Under the pieces are notes generated by a model, which saw nothing but the letters and a program-made list of their open reading frames with translations, had not been told where the DNA came from and made no database searches. A program made the translations under genes and the position numbers. Positions 44,766-53,160 of a stretch of 64,000 nucleotides of DNA are shown piece by piece; the first letter of the stretch is position 1; every line of letters begins with the position of its first letter. This DNA is from Demequina soli (GTDB lineage: Bacteria > Actinomycetota > Actinomycetes > Actinomycetales > Demequinaceae): NCBI RefSeq assembly GCF_000971195.1, contig NZ_BBLZ01000002.1, positions 623,490 to 687,489 on the forward strand, given 5' to 3'.

Positions 44766-45080
44766 GTGATCGGTTCAAGACTTCCTGAACAGTTCGCCGC
44801 GGACGCCGCGCTGCTGTCCGCCGTCGCCGACCCCATCCGCCTCCATATCGTCGACCAGCTCGCCGCGCGCCCGTCGTGCGTGTGCAACCTCGTCACCGAG
44901 CCCGAGATCCCCGCGAACCTGCTCAGCTACCACCTCAAGGTGCTGCGCGACGCGGGCCTGATCGAGGGCACCCGCCGCGGCCGGTGGATCGACTACGCGC
45001 TCGCGGACGATGCGCTCGCCCGCCTCCGCGCGGCCCTCCCCGCACCCCTCGCGACCCTGGCGCTCACGAGCGCGCGATGA
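44766..45080 (+). CDS. ArsR-family metalloregulator
   Basis: A 104-residue winged-helix repressor. It has the As(III)/Sb(III)-sensing CVC motif (Cys38-Val-Cys40) and the recognition helix NLLSYHLKVLRDAGL. GTG 44766 is the only start possible for the domain, and the sequence just before it (GACACT, 6 nt upstream) is compatible with a leaderless message. TTCAAGA repeats at the start overlap the coding region and may be the operator. It overlaps the permease gene (ATGA), forming an operon with the permease and a small thioredoxin. Confidence 0.85.
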   Translation: MIGSRLPEQFAADAALLSAVADPIRLHIVDQLAARPSCVCNLVTEPEIPANLLSYHLKVLRDAGLIEGTRRGRWIDYALADDALARLRAALPAPLATLALTSAR

Positions 45081-46129
45081 CCGCCGCATCGTCCGCCGTC
45101 ACCCGCCGCGCGGGGATGCGGCGCTGGGCTCTCGTCGCGGCCGCGGCCGTCGCGTGGTGGGCGCTGTACGCCGTGAACGGGCCGTTCTGGGACTGGCTTC
45201 TCGGCGACGTCGTGGGGCTCGACCTCGACTCGCGCGCCGGGGGAGCGGTCCGCTTCTTCCTCTACGACTCCGTCAAGATCCTGCTGCTGCTCACCGGGAT
45301 CATCTTCGTCGTCACCGTGCTCCGCTCCTTCATGAGCGTCGAGCGCACCCGCGCGCTGCTCGGCGGCAGGCGCGAGGGCGTGGGCAACGTCCTCGCCGCG
45401 GGCCTCGGCGTGGTCACGCCGTTCTGCTCGTGCTCGGCGGTGCCGGCCTTCATCGGCTTCGTCGCCGCCGGCGTGCCGCTCGGAGTCACCATGAGCTTCC
45501 TCATCGCCAGCCCGCTGGTCAACGAGGTCGCGATCGCCCTGCTCCTGGGCCTGTTCGGGATCGGCCCCACGCTGCTGTACGTGGGCGCGGGCCTCACCAT
45601 CGCGATCGTCGCGGGCTGGGTCATCGGCCGCCTCAGGCTCGAGCGCTACGTCGAGCCCTTCGTGTTCGAGACCAAGCTCCGCGGCAAGCCCCTCGACCCC
45701 GCGTACGGGCTCACGTGGGACGACCGCCTCCGCATGGGCATCGAGGAGGTCGGCGCGATCCTGCGCAAGATCTGGCCGTACCTGCTCGTCGGCATCGGCC
45801 TCGGCGCCGTGATCCACGGCTGGGTCCCCGCCGAGTGGTTCGCCCAGCACGCGAGCGCCGACAACCCGCTCGGCGTCCTCGTCGCGGTCGGCCTCGGCGT
45901 CCCGCTGTACTCGAACGCCGCCGGCATCCTCCCGCTCGTCGACGTCCTGTTCGCCAAGGGCGTCCCCATGGGCACGCTGCTCGCCTTCATGATGGCGACC
46001 GTCGCTCTCAGCCTGCCCGAGACCATCCTGCTCAAGCGGGTCCTCAAGCCCCGCCTCATCGCGATCTTCGTGGGCGTCGTCGCCCTCGGCATCGTCGCGG
46101 TGGGCTACCTGTTCAACGCCATCCTCTGA
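45077..46129 (+). CDS. Permease (ArsP/DUF318-like)
   Basis: A 350-residue membrane protein of the DUF318 permease family (ArsP-like), with about eight helices. The conserved TPFCSCSAVPAFIGFVAAGV segment, cysteine-rich at the membrane, and GVPLYSNAAGILPLV are present. ArsP exports trivalent organoarsenicals; inorganic arsenite is more often moved by ArsB or Acr3, so the substrate here is uncertain. It overlaps the ArsR gene by 4 bp and is followed closely by the thioredoxin-like gene. Confidence 0.84.
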   Translation: MTAASSAVTRRAGMRRWALVAAAAVAWWALYAVNGPFWDWLLGDVVGLDLDSRAGGAVRFFLYDSVKILLLLTGIIFVVTVLRSFMSVERTRALLGGRREGVGNVLAAGLGVVTPFCSCSAVPAFIGFVAAGVPLGVTMSFLIASPLVNEVAIALLLGLFGIGPTLLYVGAGLTIAIVAGWVIGRLRLERYVEPFVFETKLRGKPLDPAYGLTWDDRLRMGIEEVGAILRKIWPYLLVGIGLGAVIHGWVPAEWFAQHASADNPLGVLVAVGLGVPLYSNAAGILPLVDVLFAKGVPMGTLLAFMMATVALSLPETILLKRVLKPRLIAIFVGVVALGIVAVGYLFNAIL

Positions 46130-46144
46130 AAGAAGGGCACCGCC

Positions 46145-46384
46145 ATGCACATCAAGATCCTCGGCCCCGGCTGCGCCAACTGCGCCAACCTCGAGCGTGC
46201 GACCCGCGAGGCCGTCGACGCCCTCGGCCTCGACGCCCAGGTGGAGAAGGTCACCGACTACGGCGAGATCGCCGCCTACGGCATCATGCGCACGCCCGGC
46301 CTCGTCGTCGACGAGGAGGTCGTGCTCGCGGGCCTCGTGCCCACCGCCGCGCGTGTCAAGGAGCTGCTCTCCGCGCGCGTGTAG
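46145..46384 (+). CDS. Small redox-active disulfide protein (thioredoxin family)
   Basis: A 79-residue thioredoxin-like protein with a CxxC in GPGCANCANLERAT and a cis-Pro-like RTPGLVVDEEVV segment. Such proteins are regularly found next to DUF318 permeases. It starts 15 nt after the permease, with AAAGAAGGG upstream. A decamer copy (46387) begins 2 nt after its stop. It may supply reducing equivalents to the ArsC proteins or the permease. Confidence 0.85.
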   Translation: MHIKILGPGCANCANLERATREAVDALGLDAQVEKVTDYGEIAAYGIMRTPGLVVDEEVVLAGLVPTAARVKELLSARV

Positions 46385-46460
46385 CGGGACGATGCGCGGG
46401 TCGGGTGAACATCCGGTGTCGCCCCTTGCGCTCTGATGTGATGTCTGTCTAAATAGAAAC

Positions 46461-47444
46461 ATGTCGAATCAGCGTCAGCTCATCATCGTCGGGTCCGGCC
46501 CTGCGGGGTACACCGCCGCCATCTATGCCGCCCGGGCGGGCTTCAGCCCGCTGGTCGTGGCGGGCTCGATCACCGCTGGCGGTGCCCTGATGAACACGAC
46601 GGAGGTGGAGAACTTCCCCGGCTTCGTCGAGGGCGTCCAGGGCCCCGAGCTCATGGAGACCCTGCAGGCGCAGGCCGAGCGGTTCGGCGCCGAGGTGCTC
46701 TTCGACGACGTCACCGCGATGAGCCTCGAGGGTCCCGTCAAGACCGTCACGACCGGCATGGGCAAGGAGTTCTCGGCGCACGCGGTCATCCTCGCGACGG
46801 GCTCCGCGTACCGCGAGCTGGGCCTGGAGGACGAGAAGCGCCTGTCGGGCAAGGGCGTGTCCTGGTGCGCGACGTGCGACGGGTTCTTCTTCCGCGACCA
46901 GACCGTCGTGGTGGTCGGCGGCGGCGACTCCGCCGTCGAGGAGGCCACGTTCCTCACCCGCTTCGCGTCCAAGGTGTACCTGGTGCACCGTCGCGACGAG
47001 CTGCGCGCCTCGAAGATCATGGCCGACCGGGCCGCCGCGGACCCGAAGATCGAGTTCGTGTGGAACTCCGAGGTCCTCGGCCTCGAGGGCGAGGCCAAGC
47101 TCTCGGGCGTGAAGGTGCGCAACCGCGTCACGGGCGAGGAGTCGACGCTGGCCGCGACGGGCCTGTTCGTCGCGATCGGCCACGAGCCCCGTTCGGAGCT
47201 GGTCAAGGGCGTGATCGACACCGACGACGCCGGCTACGTCCAGGTCATCGGCCGCACCACCGCGACCAACGTCGACGGCGTGTTCGCGTGCGGCGACCTC
47301 GTCGACAACCGTTACCGGCAGGCCATCACCGCCGCCGGGTCGGGCTGCGCCGCCGCCCTCGACGCCCAGCACCACCTCGACGGCCTCGCGGCCGCCATGC
47401 CCATCGACGACGCCGAGGTCGCGCTCGCCGGCGAGCCCGCCTGA
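46461..47444 (+). CDS. trxB: Thioredoxin reductase
   Basis: A 327-residue flavoprotein disulfide reductase. The FAD-binding [17 protein letters not shown], the redox pair Cys136/Cys139 in [11 protein letters not shown], and the NADPH-binding [14 protein letters not shown] are all present; the C-terminus has [20 protein letters not shown]. It reduces thioredoxin with NADPH. Translation starts right after an AT-rich CTAAAT segment, so it could be leaderless. Placement beside ArsR, ArsC and the small thioredoxin suggests a dedicated reductase for arsenate reduction or oxidative stress, in addition to any housekeeping copy elsewhere. Confidence 0.93.
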   Translation: MSNQRQLIIVGSGPAGYTAAIYAARAGFSPLVVAGSITAGGALMNTTEVENFPGFVEGVQGPELMETLQAQAERFGAEVLFDDVTAMSLEGPVKTVTTGMGKEFSAHAVILATGSAYRELGLEDEKRLSGKGVSWCATCDGFFFRDQTVVVVGGGDSAVEEATFLTRFASKVYLVHRRDELRASKIMADRAAADPKIEFVWNSEVLGLEGEAKLSGVKVRNRVTGEESTLAATGLFVAIGHEPRSELVKGVIDTDDAGYVQVIGRTTATNVDGVFACGDLVDNRYRQAITAAGSGCAAALDAQHHLDGLAAAMPIDDAEVALAGEPA

Positions 47445-47467
47445 GGATCCCCACGGAGGGAGAGGTC

Positions 47468-48502
47468 ATGTCCACCGCCACCGCGCCGCACCCCGAGCAC
47501 TCGAGCTGCGTCGCGACCAGCATCGAGGCGCACACGGTCGCGCCCGACAAGGCCGACCGCGCGGCGGCCGTCCTCAAGGCGTTCGCCGAGCCGCTGCGGC
47601 TGCGCATGATCGCCCTCATCGCCTCGGCTCCCGGCGGCGAGGCCTGCGTGTGCGACCTCAATGAGCTCGCCGATGTGAGCGGACCGACGGTCTCGCACCA
47701 CCTCAAGACGCTCAAGGACGCCGGCCTGGTCGCCTCGGAGCGACGCGGCACGTGGGTCTACTACCGCGTGGCCGAGCCGTACGTGCCCGCCGTGCGCGCG
47801 TTGCTCGACGCGCTCGTGCCGGTCGCGGACGCGGCGCCCCGGCCCCACGCCGAGGGCCTCGAGCACGTGGACAAGGCGCTCGACCGGGTCTCCGCGGAAC
47901 TGGCCGCCCTGTTCCCGGGCCTCGACGCGACGCTGGTCGCGCGCATCGTCCACGAGTCCTACGCCTCCCTCGCGCGCGGCGCGACCATCCGCGCCCACCT
48001 GGTGCCGCTGGCACGCCACTTCGCGCGCCAACGCCTCGAGGACCTGCGTAAGGTCGACGAGGTCGGCGTCGCGCACCCGCCGCAGGTGCTGTTCGTCTGC
48101 GTGCAGAACGCCGGCCGCTCCCAGATCGCCGCCGCGCTGCTGCACCGGTACGCGGGCGAGCGGGTGGTGGTCCGGTCGGCCGGCTCCATGCCCGCTGCGT
48201 CGGTGCACGACGCGGTGCGGCCCCACCTCGACGCGCTCGGCGGCGGCGAGGGGGCCTTCCCCAAGCCCCTCACCGACGACGCGGTGCGCGCCTCCGACGT
48301 CGTCATCACCATGGGCTGCGGCGACGTGTGCCCCTTCTACCCGGGCAAGCGCTACGAGGACTGGCAGGTGGGCGACCCCGCGCTCGCCTCCGCCGAGGGC
48401 GTGGCCGAGATCGTCGACGACATCGACGGCCGCGTCCGGGACCTGCTGTCCGAGATCCTTCCCGACCTCACCCTTCCCCCGACCCGAAAGGCATCCGCAT
48501 GA
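47468..48502 (+). CDS. ArsR / three-helix-bundle / arsenate reductase fusion
   Basis: A 344-residue multidomain protein. Residues about 25-115 are an ArsR winged helix with a CVC sensor (Cys60, Cys62) and helix VSHHLKTLKDAGL. Residues about 133-195 are a three-helix-bundle dimerisation domain. Residues about 205-340 form a low-molecular-weight phosphatase-type arsenate reductase with P-loop CVQNAGRS (Cys211) and GCGDVC. Regulator and enzyme in one chain is striking. It overlaps the following arsC (ATGA). The last domain is close in length to a complete ArsC. Confidence 0.88.
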   Translation: MSTATAPHPEHSSCVATSIEAHTVAPDKADRAAAVLKAFAEPLRLRMIALIASAPGGEACVCDLNELADVSGPTVSHHLKTLKDAGLVASERRGTWVYYRVAEPYVPAVRALLDALVPVADAAPRPHAEGLEHVDKALDRVSAELAALFPGLDATLVARIVHESYASLARGATIRAHLVPLARHFARQRLEDLRKVDEVGVAHPPQVLFVCVQNAGRSQIAAALLHRYAGERVVVRSAGSMPAASVHDAVRPHLDALGGGEGAFPKPLTDDAVRASDVVITMGCGDVCPFYPGKRYEDWQVGDPALASAEGVAEIVDDIDGRVRDLLSEILPDLTLPPTRKASA

Positions 48503-48915
48503 CCGACACCAAGCCCTCCGCCCTGTTCGTGTGCGTCCACAACGCCGGCCGCTCCCAGATGGCCGCAGGCTACCTGCGCCACCTCTCGGGCGGCGCCGTC
48601 GAGGTCCGCTCGGCGGGCTCCATGCCGGCCGACCAGATCAACCCCGTCGCGGTCGAGGCGATGCTCGAGGACGGCATCGACATCCGTGAGGAGCGCCCCA
48701 AGGTGCTCACCACGGACGCCGTCGAGGCCTCCGACGTGGTCATCACCATGGGCTGCGGCGACGTGTGCCCGTACTTCCCGGGCAAGCGCTACGAGGACTG
48801 GAAGCTCGAGGACCCGGCCGGCCAGGGCATCGACTCCGTCCGCCCCATCCGCGACGAGATCCGCGGCCGCATCCTCACCCTGCTCGACGAGCTGGGCGTG
48901 GCGCCCGTCGCCTGA
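48499..48915 (+). CDS. arsC: Arsenate reductase ArsC, LMW protein tyrosine phosphatase type
   Basis: A 138-residue enzyme that converts arsenate to arsenite. The active-site loop is CVHNAGRS (Cys12), the resolving cysteines lie in GCGDVC (Cys86, Cys90), and GKRYEDWKLEDPAG is the C-terminal region. The redox triad Cys12/Cys86/Cys90 suggests a thioredoxin-coupled type. It overlaps the fusion gene upstream, so both are made together and may form heterodimers. A terminator-like hairpin follows at 48923. Confidence 0.93.
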   Translation: MTDTKPSALFVCVHNAGRSQMAAGYLRHLSGGAVEVRSAGSMPADQINPVAVEAMLEDGIDIREERPKVLTTDAVEASDVVITMGCGDVCPYFPGKRYEDWKLEDPAGQGIDSVRPIRDEIRGRILTLLDELGVAPVA

Positions 48916-48922
48916 CCGCGCG

Positions 48923-48952
48923 GCGGGGCGGGCGTGACACGCCTTGCCCCGC
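48923..48952. terminator. Terminator-like hairpin after arsC
   Basis: GCGGGGC (48923-48929) pairs with GCCCCGC (48946-48952), and GCGTG with CACGC inside, with a small internal loop. No T-tract. Confidence 0.5.
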
Positions 48953-49046
48953 CCGCTCCGGCGGTGGGAAGATGAACAAAAGGTAAACGCGACGGGCTTC
49001 GACCCGTCCGCCGGGACCTCCGCAACGGCGCGGAAGGGAGACCGCC

Positions 49047-49295
49047 ATGACCATCACGCCGGCCAGCGGATTCGATCGTGAGCACGCCCACGAGCATGTC
49101 GACCGGGCCCTCGACGACGCCGTGACCCACCTGCAGGAGCACTTCCTGGAGTTCGACCGCACGCTGATCCAGCGCATCGTCCGCGAGTCCTACGACGCGC
49201 TCAAGGATGGCGCCATGGTGCACCAGCACCTCGTCACGCTCGCCGAGCATCGCGCCTGGCTGCGCCTCGACGCGATGCGCTCGCCGCACATGTGA
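49047..49295 (+). CDS. Stand-alone three-helix-bundle dimerisation protein
   Basis: An 82-residue protein homologous to the middle domain of the ArsR fusion: LIQRIVRESYDALKDGAMVH aligns with LVARIVHESYASLARGATIR. In other actinobacteria such small proteins lie beside arsenic genes. It lacks enzymatic motifs. A free copy next to a fused one suggests it could compete with or bind the fusion protein. AAGGGAGA precedes the ATG. Confidence 0.75.
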   Translation: MTITPASGFDREHAHEHVDRALDDAVTHLQEHFLEFDRTLIQRIVRESYDALKDGAMVHQHLVTLAEHRAWLRLDAMRSPHM

Positions 49296-49357
49296 CGACA
49301 CCCCGGCTGCGCCCAGGGTCCCTGGTCCGGACCCCCATGCTGGCCTAGGGTCGAGGC

Positions 49358-50242
49358 ATGTCGATCGACTGGTCGTTCCTGGTCCCCGGCCTGATCGTCG
49401 CGCTGTTCGCCGGCGCGGCGGTGGGAGGCTTCCTCGACCTGTCGCGCCGCGTCGAGGAGCGCCGCCACCGGCGCCGCCGCTTCCGTGAGGAGGCGCCGGT
49501 CGCGCTGTCGAGCGCCCACGACCTGCTCATCCCGCCGCTGCCCAAGGACCCCACCTCGCTCGTCCCGCCGGACGAGCTCACGCGCGGCCTGCGCGAGCAG
49601 GTGGTCCGCCTCCAGGGCGGCACCTCGAGGCAGCGCTCGGCGGTCCCGGCCACCGACATGCTGCTCGAGATCAGCCGCGCGCTCGAGGACATGACCGTCC
49701 GCGGCCGCGCGCTCGACCTGCGCATCGACACGGTCATGGCCGAGACTCCGCAGACGCTCGAGCACAAGCTCGTGGTCAAGCTCGTGCGCCAGGCGGTCCT
49801 CAAGGACCCCCGGCCCGCCGACGTCATCCCGAGCATCGACAACCCCGAGGCGCATGCCGCCATGACGGGGGACGATGCGCTGGTCGCCGAGATCGTCCGC
49901 TTCCGCCGCGCACAGCAGCTGCTGCACGACGCGCGCGATGCCTTCGTCGACCACTGGTGGACCGTGCGGGACCTGCGGCTCGGCGCCGCGACCCGGCTCG
50001 CGACCGCGCGTCACGAGGGCGGCGACGCCGGCAAGAGCGCCGCCAAGGCGATCGAGCGCGACATGCAGGCCGAGATCGAGGCGGACTTCGCGCGCAACTG
50101 GGCCCGCATCGACCACGAGATCCCGCTCGCCGACCTCGCCGAGGCCACCGCCGCCAACGTCACCCCCGTCGCGCAGCGCGAGGTCGCGCCGGCGCCCGAG
50201 GCGCCGGGCTCCGCCGCCCGCCCGGGGCGCACCCAGCTCTGA
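49358..50242 (+). CDS. Membrane-anchored hypothetical protein
   Basis: A 294-residue protein with an N-terminal hydrophobic helix (about residues 8-28) followed by an Arg-rich turn (RRVEERRHRRRRFR), so the rest should be cytoplasmic. The middle is helical and charged, with LEHKLVVKLVRQAVLKD and WWTVRDLRLG. No known domain. A TAGGGT box (49346-49351) lies 6 nt before the ATG, another leaderless candidate. Function unknown. Confidence 0.6.
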   Translation: MSIDWSFLVPGLIVALFAGAAVGGFLDLSRRVEERRHRRRRFREEAPVALSSAHDLLIPPLPKDPTSLVPPDELTRGLREQVVRLQGGTSRQRSAVPATDMLLEISRALEDMTVRGRALDLRIDTVMAETPQTLEHKLVVKLVRQAVLKDPRPADVIPSIDNPEAHAAMTGDDALVAEIVRFRRAQQLLHDARDAFVDHWWTVRDLRLGAATRLATARHEGGDAGKSAAKAIERDMQAEIEADFARNWARIDHEIPLADLAEATAANVTPVAQREVAPAPEAPGSAARPGRTQL

Positions 50243-50281
50243 TCCCTGCCGCCGTCCGGCGGGCGGTGCGATCCTGAGCGC

Positions 50282-50614
50282 ATGAGATGGCTCGGCGCGA
50301 CCCTCGTGTTCCTCGCGGAGCTGTCGCTGCTCGCGTCGATGGTCTGGTGGCCGCTGGCCGCGCTCGACGGCCCGGCGAGCTGGGCGCTCGCCGTGGTCCT
50401 CCCGGTCGCCGTCGCGACGCTGTGGGGCGTGTACCTGTCGCCGCGCGCGAGCCGACCCATCGCGCCGGCGCCGACCGTCGTCGCACGGACGCTCCTGCTG
50501 CTCGCCGCACTGCCGCTGTATGCGGACCTGGGCGCGTGGGCGCTGGTGGCGGCGCATGCGCTCGCGGTGGTGGTGGGCACGGCGCTGTCGCTGTGGAGGC
50601 CGTTGCCCGCGTGA
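50282..50614 (+). CDS. DUF2568/YrdB-family small membrane protein
   Basis: A 110-residue protein with four hydrophobic helices. The pattern ASWALAVVLPVAVATLWGVY is characteristic of the DUF2568 (YrdB) family, whose function is unknown. A GATCCT box lies 6 nt before the ATG. The antitoxin promoter repeats (GTGATACC) overlap its stop codon. Confidence 0.75.
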   Translation: MRWLGATLVFLAELSLLASMVWWPLAALDGPASWALAVVLPVAVATLWGVYLSPRASRPIAPAPTVVARTLLLLAALPLYADLGAWALVAAHALAVVVGTALSLWRPLPA

Positions 50615-50638
50615 TACCACGGTGATACCGTCGAGGGT

Positions 50639-50845
50639 ATGGCCATGACACTTCGCACCGACTCCGTGCTCGAGGAGGCCCTCGAGCTTCTCGTTCGCGA
50701 GGAGGGGCTGTCGCGTCAGGAGATCGTCCGCCGCGCAGTCCTCGAGCGTGCCGAGAAGGTGAGTCGGCGCAATCGCCTGGCGTCCCTGACGGCCGAGGCC
50801 CTCGCCGAGTGGGATGAGACCTTGGCGCGCCTCGGCAGCGAGTGA
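50639..50845 (+). CDS. Ribbon-helix-helix antitoxin
   Basis: A 68-residue protein with a short N-terminal strand and LEEALELLVREEGLSRQEIV, the RHH DNA-binding pattern of CopG-type antitoxins. The C-terminal part would cap the toxin. A TACCGT -10 box (50626-50631) lies 7 nt before the ATG (leaderless), and direct repeats GTGATACC (50611-50618, 50622-50629) overlap it, a good autoregulatory operator. The Doc-type toxin follows 6 nt later. Confidence 0.82.
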   Translation: MAMTLRTDSVLEEALELLVREEGLSRQEIVRRAVLERAEKVSRRNRLASLTAEALAEWDETLARLGSE

Positions 50846-50851
50846 TCGCGC

Positions 50852-51223
50852 GTGACGAACTACATCGAGCTCGACGAGCTTTTGGAGATGGTGCGCGTCG
50901 CGGGGCTCGGCCCTGTGCGCGACGCGGGCCTGCTCGAGTCTGCGCTGGCGCGGCCGGCCACGACGCTGATGGGGGTGGACGCCTACCCGTCGCTCGAGCT
51001 CAAGGCTGCCGCGCTCCTTCACTCGCTCGTGAAGAACCATGCGTTGGCGGACGGCAACAAGCGCATCGGATGGCTCGCGACCGTGGTGTTCGTCGGTTTC
51101 AACGGGTACCGCGTGCGTATGACGCAACGCGACGCATTCGACCTGGTGTGGTCCGTCGCCGACGGCACCCTGGACGACGTCGCGGAGATCGCGGCGCGGT
51201 TGCCGCTCAAGGCGCGCGCCTGA
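50852..51223 (+). CDS. Doc/Fic-family toxin
   Basis: A 123-residue protein of the Doc branch of the Fic family. The active-site motif HALADGNKRIGW corresponds to HxFxDGNKRxxW. Doc toxins phosphorylate elongation factor Tu and stop translation; the upstream RHH protein is the matched antitoxin. The Phe in the motif is Leu here, common in Doc homologues. Start is GTG 50852, 6 nt after the antitoxin stop. Together they form a compact type II toxin-antitoxin pair. Confidence 0.88.
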   Translation: MTNYIELDELLEMVRVAGLGPVRDAGLLESALARPATTLMGVDAYPSLELKAAALLHSLVKNHALADGNKRIGWLATVVFVGFNGYRVRMTQRDAFDLVWSVADGTLDDVAEIAARLPLKARA

Positions 51224-51251
51224 TCGACACTGCGACAAACGACAGGAAAAC

Positions 51252-51280
51252 TTGCAAGGTAACCTTCTGAGTTCTACCGT
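51252..51280 (+). promoter_or_regulatory. marR-mfs promoter with operator palindrome
   Basis: TTGCAA (51252-51257), a 17-nt spacer and TACCGT (51275-51280) precede the MarR GTG by 6 nt. The perfect palindrome AAGGTAACCTT (51256-51266) overlaps the -35 box and spacer, where a MarR dimer would block polymerase. Confidence 0.6.
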
Positions 51281-51286
51281 GGAAAG

Positions 51287-51709
51287 GTGACCCCGGAACC
51301 CGTCGACCGCCTGCGCGTCGCGATCGCGCGCCTCAACCGCCTGCTCAAGACCGCGAGCCCGGCCGCCGGCGTGTCCCGCGCGCAGGAGTCCGCGATGCGC
51401 GTCATCAACCGGCGCGGCCCCCTCACCACCGCCGACCTCGCGACCTACGAGCAGATGCGCCCCCAGTCCATGGGCCAGGTGGTGCGCGACCTCGTCGCGG
51501 CGGACCTCGTGTCCAAGACCCCCGACCCCGACGACGGCCGCCGCGAGCTCCTCGCGCTCACCGACGCGGGCCACGCGACCCTCGCCCACGCGAGCGAGCG
51601 CCGCGACGCGGCGCTCGAGGCGCTGCTCGACGGGCGGCTGGACGATGCGCAGCGCGCCGCGATCTTCGCCGCCCTGCCCGCGCTCGAGCGGCTGGGGGAG
51701 GACAGGTGA
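51287..51709 (+). CDS. MarR-family transcriptional regulator
   Basis: A 140-residue winged-helix regulator. The DNA-binding part contains LTTADLATYEQMRPQSMGQV and the wing DPDDGRRELLALTDAG. It probably represses itself and the exporter gene that overlaps it by 4 bp (GTGA). The inducer is unknown. It reads from a leaderless promoter. Confidence 0.9.
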   Translation: MTPEPVDRLRVAIARLNRLLKTASPAAGVSRAQESAMRVINRRGPLTTADLATYEQMRPQSMGQVVRDLVAADLVSKTPDPDDGRRELLALTDAGHATLAHASERRDAALEALLDGRLDDAQRAAIFAALPALERLGEDR

Positions 51710-53151
51710 CCCGCGTCGAGGTCGCGCCCGCGGAGCGTGCGACCGGCGTGGGCTTCTCGTGGCGCTTCGCCGTGCCCGTGCTCATCGGTCCGGCGATGAA
51801 CCCGCTCAACAACACCATGATCGCCGTCGCGCTCGTGCCGATCGCCCGTGCGACCGGGGTCGACGCCGCGACGGCGCTGTGGCTCGTCGCGGGCCTGTAC
51901 CTCGCGAGCACCATCGGCCAGCCGACGTGGGGGCGTCTCGGCGACCTGTTCGGGCCGCGCCGGACGTACCTCATCGGGCTCGCGCTCGCGGGGCTCGGCG
52001 GCATCGTGCCGACCCTGGCGCCGACCTTCGGCGGCGTGCTCGCGGCGCGCGTGCTCATCGGGCTGGGGACCTCGGCGGCCTACCCCTCGGTCATGACGAT
52101 GATCTCCGAGCAGCAGACCCGGTTGCGTCGTGAGCCGCCGCACGCGCTCCTCGCGGGCCTGTCGCAGGCGAGCCTCGTGAGCCTCTCGGTCGGGCCCGTG
52201 CTCGGCGGCGTGCTCGTGCACTGGTTCGGGTGGCAGTCGATCTTCCTCGTCAACGTGCCCGTCGCGATCGCGGCCGCGACGCTCGCCGTCCTGTTCCTGC
52301 CCTCCGACCGCAGCCGTCCCGGCCCGTCGCGCCGCGAGGACGGCGTGCCGCTGCGCCGGGCGCTCGACCTGCCCGGCATGGCGCTGTTCGCTGCCACCGT
52401 CACCGCGGCGCTCGTCTTCCTCCTCGACATCGAGCGCGCGCTGTGGGGCGTGCTCGTGCTCGCCCTCGCGCTCGGCGCGGGCCTCGTGTGGTGGGAGCGC
52501 CGCGCCGCCCGGCCGTTCATCGACGTGCGGATGCTCGCGGCAAACGGCCCGCTGAGCCGCACCTACCTGCGCTTCTTCCTCAGCTACGTCGCGGTCTACC
52601 TCATCACGTACTCGCTGAGCCCCTGGTACCAGGAGGTCCTCGGGCTCGGCTCCGATGCCGCCGGCCTCATGATGCTGCCCGCCGTCGTGGTCGCCTTCGC
52701 GGTCAACGCGAGCGTCGCCCGCCACCCCCGTGTGCGCCGGTCGCTCATCATCGCGGCGGTGATCGCCGCCGCGGGCGGCCTGCTGCTCACCCTCGTCGAC
52801 GTCTCGACGCCGCTGTGGGCGATCCTGCTTGTCGTCGCGCTCTTCGGCGTGCCGCAGGGGCTCGTCTCGGTGTCGAACCAGGCCGTCATCTACACGCAGG
52901 CGCCGCCCGACCAGATGGGTGTCGCCGCGGGCCTGTCCCGGACCGCCCTCCAGATGGGCGCGATCGCGGCCTCGGCCGTGCTCGCGCTGACGGTGGGGGA
53001 GCGGCCCACCGACGCGGGCCTGCACGCCGTCGGCCTCGCCGTCGCGGTCGTGTCGGTGCTGGTCCTCGCGCTGGTCCTCGCCGATCGCGCGCTCGGGGAG
53101 GGCATCGCACGGCGATCGCCGGCGGTGCCGGTCCCGGACGCCGAGGTCTAG
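51706..53151 (+). CDS. MFS multidrug exporter (DHA2-like, 14 TM)
   Basis: A 481-residue MFS transporter with 13-14 helices. MNPLNNTMIAVALVPIARA and GRLGDLFGPRRTYLIGLALA are motifs of drug:H+ antiporters; the size and the large central loop fit the DHA2 group. It is coupled to the MarR regulator and probably exports a toxic compound. The stop codon lies inside the -10 box of the next gene (TAGGCT), so the next gene reads from its own promoter. Confidence 0.9.
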   Translation: MTRVEVAPAERATGVGFSWRFAVPVLIGPAMNPLNNTMIAVALVPIARATGVDAATALWLVAGLYLASTIGQPTWGRLGDLFGPRRTYLIGLALAGLGGIVPTLAPTFGGVLAARVLIGLGTSAAYPSVMTMISEQQTRLRREPPHALLAGLSQASLVSLSVGPVLGGVLVHWFGWQSIFLVNVPVAIAAATLAVLFLPSDRSRPGPSRREDGVPLRRALDLPGMALFAATVTAALVFLLDIERALWGVLVLALALGAGLVWWERRAARPFIDVRMLAANGPLSRTYLRFFLSYVAVYLITYSLSPWYQEVLGLGSDAAGLMMLPAVVVAFAVNASVARHPRVRRSLIIAAVIAAAGGLLLTLVDVSTPLWAILLVVALFGVPQGLVSVSNQAVIYTQAPPDQMGVAAGLSRTALQMGAIAASAVLALTVGERPTDAGLHAVGLAVAVVSVLVLALVLADRALGEGIARRSPAVPVPDAEV

Positions 53152-53160
53152 GCTCGCCCC

